Assembly: GCF_002563775.1 (NCBI RefSeq)
Contig: NZ_PDJO01000001.1
Coordinates: 3,102,501 to 3,166,500, forward strand
Direction of reading: 5' to 3'
Source: Thioclava sp. ES.031
GTDB lineage: Bacteria; Pseudomonadota; Alphaproteobacteria; Rhodobacterales; Rhodobacteraceae
DNA: 64,000 nucleotides
Shown: in pieces, positions 60,697 to 64,000 of the stretch
Layout: each line of letters opens with the position of its first letter
Position numbering within the stretch: the stretch's first letter is position 1
Translations under genes and position numbers: made by a program
The notes under the pieces: generated by a model
Database searches by the model: none
What the model saw: only the letters and a program-made list of their open reading frames with translations
Told to the model about the DNA's origin: nothing

Positions 60697-62862
60697 ATGC
60701 ACGCCGCCCCAGCCCTGCCCCTGACACGCGATATCGTTCTGATCGGGGGCGGACATACCCATGCGCTGGTGCTGCGGATGTGGGGGATGAACCCGCTGCC
60801 GGGTGTGCGGCTGACCGTGATCAACCCAACCCCCTCCGCAGCCTATTCGGGAATGCTGCCGGGCCATGTGGCAGGGCATTACACGCGCGACGAGCTGCAG
60901 CTCGATCTGGTGAAGCTCGCCCGGCATTCGGGCGCGAGGCTGGTTCTGGGGCGCGCCACGGGCCTCGACCGAGGGCGGCGGCTGATCGAGGTGCCGGGGC
61001 GTGCGCCGATCGCCTATGACGTGGCTTCGATCGATATCGGGATCACGGCCGAGATGCCGCAGCTGCCGGGCTTTCTCGACCATGTCGTGCCTGCGAAACC
61101 GCTCGACGCTTTCGCCGATGCCTGGGACGCTTTCGCCGCCGATCCGCCCGAGTCGCCGAAGATCGCCGTGGTCGGCGGCGGCGTGGCGGGGGTGGAGCTC
61201 GCGATGGCCTGCGCGCACCGCCTGCCGCAGGCACAGGTCACGGTCTATGAGGCAGCCCCCGAGGCGCTGCGCGCGCTTGGCACCGGCGCTCGGAACGCGA
61301 TGCTGGCGCACTGCGCGCGGCTAGGCGTGACCATCGAGACCGACGCGGCGCTGATCGGAGCGGAAAAAGGGCGGCTTCTGCTGGAAGGCGGACGCACAGC
61401 CGAGGCCGATTTCATCATCGGCACGGGAGCCACGAAACCCGCCGACTGGCTGCCCGAGACCGGGCTCGATCTGACCGACGGATTCGTCACGGTCGGCCCG
61501 ACGCTGCAAAGCTCCGATCCCGCGATTTTCGCCGCAGGCGACATCGCCCATCTCAGCCACGCGCCGCGCCCCAAGGCGGGCGTCTATGCGGTGCGCGAAG
61601 CGAAGCCGCTCTTCGCCAACCTGCGCGCTGCCGCTTCGGGCGGGATGATGAAGACCTATCAGCCGCAGCGCGATTATCTGAAACTGATCTCCACGGGCGG
61701 AAAGCAGGCGGTGGCCGACAAATGGGGCCTGCCGCTGAACGGGAAATGGCTCTGGCGGTGGAAGGACCACATCGACCGCAAGTTCATGGCGAAGGTCCAC
61801 GATCTGCCCGCGATGCCGACGCCGCCCTTGCCCCGCGAACATGCGCAAGGGATCGAAGACGTTCTGGGCAGCAAGCCGATGTGCGGCGGCTGCGGCGCGA
61901 AGCTCGGCGGTCAGGCGCTGCGCGAGGCACTGTCCGATCTGCCCGCGCCCGCGCGCGACGATGTGCTGAGCGGTCCGGGCGACGATGCCGCCGTGCTGTC
62001 TTGCGGCACGCAGACGCAGGTCTTCACCACCGATCACGTCCGCGCCTTCACCGAGGACCCGTGGCTGCTGGGCCGGATCGTGGCGCTGCATGCGATGAGC
62101 GACGCCTGGGCGATGGGCGCGGCACCGCAGGCAGCCCTCGCGCAGGTCACCCTGCCCCGCCAATCCGAAGAACTGGGCGCGCGGGCCCTGCGCGAGATGC
62201 TGGGGGCCGCGTCCGAGGCCTTCCGCGACGCAGGCTGCGATCTCGTCGGCGGCCATACCTCAATGGGCGCGGAGCTGACACTGGGCTTCACCGTGACCGG
62301 GCTGGCCGAGCGGCCTTTGGGTCAAGACGGCGCGAAACCCGGCGAGGTGCTGATCCTGACGAAGCCGCTTGGAACGGGCGTGATCCTCGCCGCCGAGATG
62401 GCGAAACACGCGCCCGGCGAGGTGGTGGCAGGCGCGCTGGAGAGCATGGGCCGCAGCTCTGCCGAGGCTTCCGCGATCCTCGCGCCGATCGCTTCCGCGA
62501 TGACGGATGTGACGGGCTTTGGTCTCGCGGGGCATCTGCTGGGGCTATGCGAGGCGTCGGGCGTCTCGGCAGAGCTGGACCTTGCCGCGATCCCGCTGCT
62601 CGACGGGGCCGAGGCTTTGGCGGCGGCAGGCGAGCACTCGACGCTTCTGCCGCAGAACATCGCCAATTGCGCGGGCCGAATGACCGCACCACCGGGGCCG
62701 CGAACAGAGCTGCTGCATGATCCGCAGACCTCGGGCGGGTTGCTGGCCAGCGTGCCGGAGGCGCAGGCTGCGGAAGTTCTGGCAAAGCTGGTAGCGGCAG
62801 GCTACCGCGCCGCGCAGATCGGGGTGATTATTGACGGGCCGGCGTTCCTGCGGGTGCGGTGA
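60697..62862 (+). CDS. selD: Selenide, water dikinase fused to an NADH-dehydrogenase-like FAD domain
   Basis: A 721-residue fusion. The N-terminal part (about 1-385) is a pyridine-nucleotide/FAD oxidoreductase with DIVLIGGGHTHALVLRMWG, VAVVGGGVAGVELA-like sequence and IFAAGDIAHL. The C-terminal part is SelD, which makes selenophosphate from selenide and ATP: MCGGCGAKLGG holds the catalytic Cys/Lys region and PGDDAAVLSCG, HAMSDAWAMGAAP and DLVGGHTSMGAELT the ATP site. Fusion SelDs of this order are known. AAAGGAGA before 60697 decides the start over ATG 60676. It pairs with the convergent mnmH. Confidence 0.95.
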   Translation: MHAAPALPLTRDIVLIGGGHTHALVLRMWGMNPLPGVRLTVINPTPSAAYSGMLPGHVAGHYTRDELQLDLVKLARHSGARLVLGRATGLDRGRRLIEVPGRAPIAYDVASIDIGITAEMPQLPGFLDHVVPAKPLDAFADAWDAFAADPPESPKIAVVGGGVAGVELAMACAHRLPQAQVTVYEAAPEALRALGTGARNAMLAHCARLGVTIETDAALIGAEKGRLLLEGGRTAEADFIIGTGATKPADWLPETGLDLTDGFVTVGPTLQSSDPAIFAAGDIAHLSHAPRPKAGVYAVREAKPLFANLRAAASGGMMKTYQPQRDYLKLISTGGKQAVADKWGLPLNGKWLWRWKDHIDRKFMAKVHDLPAMPTPPLPREHAQGIEDVLGSKPMCGGCGAKLGGQALREALSDLPAPARDDVLSGPGDDAAVLSCGTQTQVFTTDHVRAFTEDPWLLGRIVALHAMSDAWAMGAAPQAALAQVTLPRQSEELGARALREMLGAASEAFRDAGCDLVGGHTSMGAELTLGFTVTGLAERPLGQDGAKPGEVLILTKPLGTGVILAAEMAKHAPGEVVAGALESMGRSSAEASAILAPIASAMTDVTGFGLAGHLLGLCEASGVSAELDLAAIPLLDGAEALAAAGEHSTLLPQNIANCAGRMTAPPGPRTELLHDPQTSGGLLASVPEAQAAEVLAKLVAAGYRAAQIGVIIDGPAFLRVR

Positions 62863-63034
62863 GCGCCTCGCATCCCTCTTCTGGCACGGGCGACCAGCCC
62901 GGGCCGCGCCCGACCCTCCCCCCGGGAGGGCGCATTGGCGATAGCGCCGCGGGCCTAACGGTCTTTCGGGCTTGCTAAATAAATCACCCAGCCACGCATC
63001 GAGGGGGTGCCCACCCGAGGCTCGGGCGCGCCCC

Positions 63035-64000
63035 TCAGCGCCCCGCCATCTCCGACGCCTCTTTCACCACCTGCGCAGCCAGCCCCTCGATCGCCTCCGG
63101 CGCGAGGCTGTCCGCCTCGATCACCCGCTCATGCTCCACATGGCGCGCGCGGTGCTTCTCGTAGCGCGGATCGTAATGGTCGCGCATCAACTCCCCCGCC
63201 AGCGCCGCATATTCCCCCGCCGTGGCCTGCGCCTGCCACGCCGCGATCCGCTCGGCGGGCTGGAAGGGCCGCAGCTGATCGAGCACCGCCAGCAGCCGGT
63301 CGGCATCCGCCGTGATATCCGCATAGGCCCGCGCCAGATACTGCGCCCGCTCCGACAGCGGCGCACGCACTCGCAGGCGCGGCGCGTCCTTGATCGCGGC
63401 CCAGATTCCGGCGGGCAGTTGCAGATCGCCGATCTTGGAACTTTCCGCCTCCAGCAGCACCGGCCGCGCCGGATCGAGCGCCGCGATCTCCATGATCAGC
63501 CGCGACTCGAAATCCTTCTGGCTCGACTGGCCACCCTCCATCGCCCCGAAGAGCGAGCCGCGATGATTGGCGAGCCCCTCCAGATCGATGACCTGCGCAC
63601 CCTGCGCCCGCGCGGCTTTCAGGATGTCGGTCTTCGCGGTGCCGGTGTTGCCGTCGAGAACGACGACCGGACAGGGCATCGCGGCAAGCCCGGCCTCCAC
63701 CACCAGCGACCGGAAGGCCTTGTAACCGCCCTCGACCAGCTCCACGCGCCAGCCGACCTGCTTGAGGATCGTCGCGAACGACCCCGAACGCTGCCCGCCG
63801 CGCCAGCAATAGACCAGCGGACGCCAGCCGCCCTCCTTATCGGCCAGCGGACCCTGCAGATGTTTGGCTGCATTCTGCGCCACCAGCGCCGCGCCGATCT
63901 TGCGCGCGTCAAAAGGCGCGACCTGCTTGTAGATCGTGCCGACGCGGGCGCGCTCCTCATCGTCGAGCACGGGCAGATTAATGGCGCCGGGGATATGATC
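63035..64000 (-). CDS. mnmH: tRNA 2-selenouridine synthase (5' end outside window)
   Basis: At least 321 codons; the start lies beyond the right edge. The visible N-terminal part is rhodanese-like (DHIPGAINLPVLDDEERA, then LVYCWRGGQRSGSFA with the active Cys). A P-loop domain follows (VVLDGNTGTAKTDIL), with Ala where most P-loops have Gly before Lys-Thr. MnmH replaces sulfur by selenium in 2-thiouridine at tRNA position 34, using selenophosphate from SelD, encoded next to it. The 172-base gap before it holds only GC-rich sequence with no clear hairpin plus T run. Confidence 0.94.
   Translation of the reverse strand, partial: DHIPGAINLPVLDDEERARVGTIYKQVAPFDARKIGAALVAQNAAKHLQGPLADKEGGWRPLVYCWRGGQRSGSFATILKQVGWRVELVEGGYKAFRSLVVEAGLAAMPCPVVVLDGNTGTAKTDILKAARAQGAQVIDLEGLANHRGSLFGAMEGGQSSQKDFESRLIMEIAALDPARPVLLEAESSKIGDLQLPAGIWAAIKDAPRLRVRAPLSERAQYLARAYADITADADRLLAVLDQLRPFQPAERIAAWQAQATAGEYAALAGELMRDHYDPRYEKHRARHVEHERVIEADSLAPEAIEGLAAQVVKEASEMAGR

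Noticed and set aside
62863..63034. Terminator between selD and mnmH
   Set aside because: The gap is GC-rich with short inverted pieces, but no stem followed by a T run on either strand.

Overview
The window reads as chromosomal DNA of a high-GC alphaproteobacterium of the Rhodobacterales (Rhodobacter/Paracoccus/Thioclava-like). Support comes from a tRNA-His that lacks G-1 and has A73, the fused RibB with a GTP-cyclohydrolase-like tail, the nrdR-ribD and ribE-ribB-ribH-nusB order, a dnaG-rpoD pair, a short HisG with HisZ, a sulfide:quinone reductase resembling that of Rhodobacter capsulatus, and the SelD fused to an NADH-dehydrogenase-like domain. I see no insertion sequence, prophage, CRISPR array or origin. 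The large open frames opposite rpoD, dnaE and the CheB/CheR kinase are shadows of those genes.

Layout. 1-3.9 kb: a CheB/CheR/PAS/HWE-type sensor kinase (cut by the left edge) and a short LOV photoreceptor, then tRNA-His. 4.0-5.9 kb: four small genes around a structured RNA that I propose is 6S RNA. 6.0-15.1 kb: riboflavin genes with nusB and nrdR, split by three rightward capsule-export genes (KpsS-, Wza/KpsD- and KpsC-like). 15.2-20.6 kb: YjbQ, two small exported proteins, rpoD and dnaG. 21.0-24.1 kb: a TadG-like vWA protein and two TadE-like pseudopilin-type proteins. 24.1-30.4 kb: NAD synthetase, an 18-repeat MORN protein, and a photolyase-SDR-SDR operon. 30.5-32.3 kb: leuA behind a leucine-rich leader peptide whose start codon lies at the predicted transcription start. 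32.6-39.2 kb: mreBCD-mrdA-rodA and a 2-hydroxyacid dehydrogenase. 39.3-42.6 kb: hisS-hisZ-hisG. 42.6-46.8 kb: slyX, a small membrane protein and dnaE. 47.0-56.6 kb: xanthine dehydrogenase (xdhABC) overlapping a BMP-type ABC importer. 56.8-60.6 kb: sqr, an OmpA-family protein with a long acidic low-complexity region, and tRNA-Met. 60.7-64 kb: selD fusion and mnmH (cut by the right edge).

How they work together. Several overlapping stop/start codons mark translationally coupled operons: ribE-ribB, ribH-nusB, nrdR-ribD, mreC-mreD, mrdA-rodA-ghrA, xdhB-xdhC-ABC ATPase-permease-small membrane protein-permease. The xdh/BMP run suggests one unit for uptake and oxidation of purines. SelD and MnmH together imply selenophosphate use for 2-selenouridine in tRNA. 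The best candidates for new biology are the leuA leader, the 6S-like RNA, the LOV/kinase pair, the DgkA-like protein that lacks key catalytic residues, and the small membrane protein embedded in the BMP importer operon.
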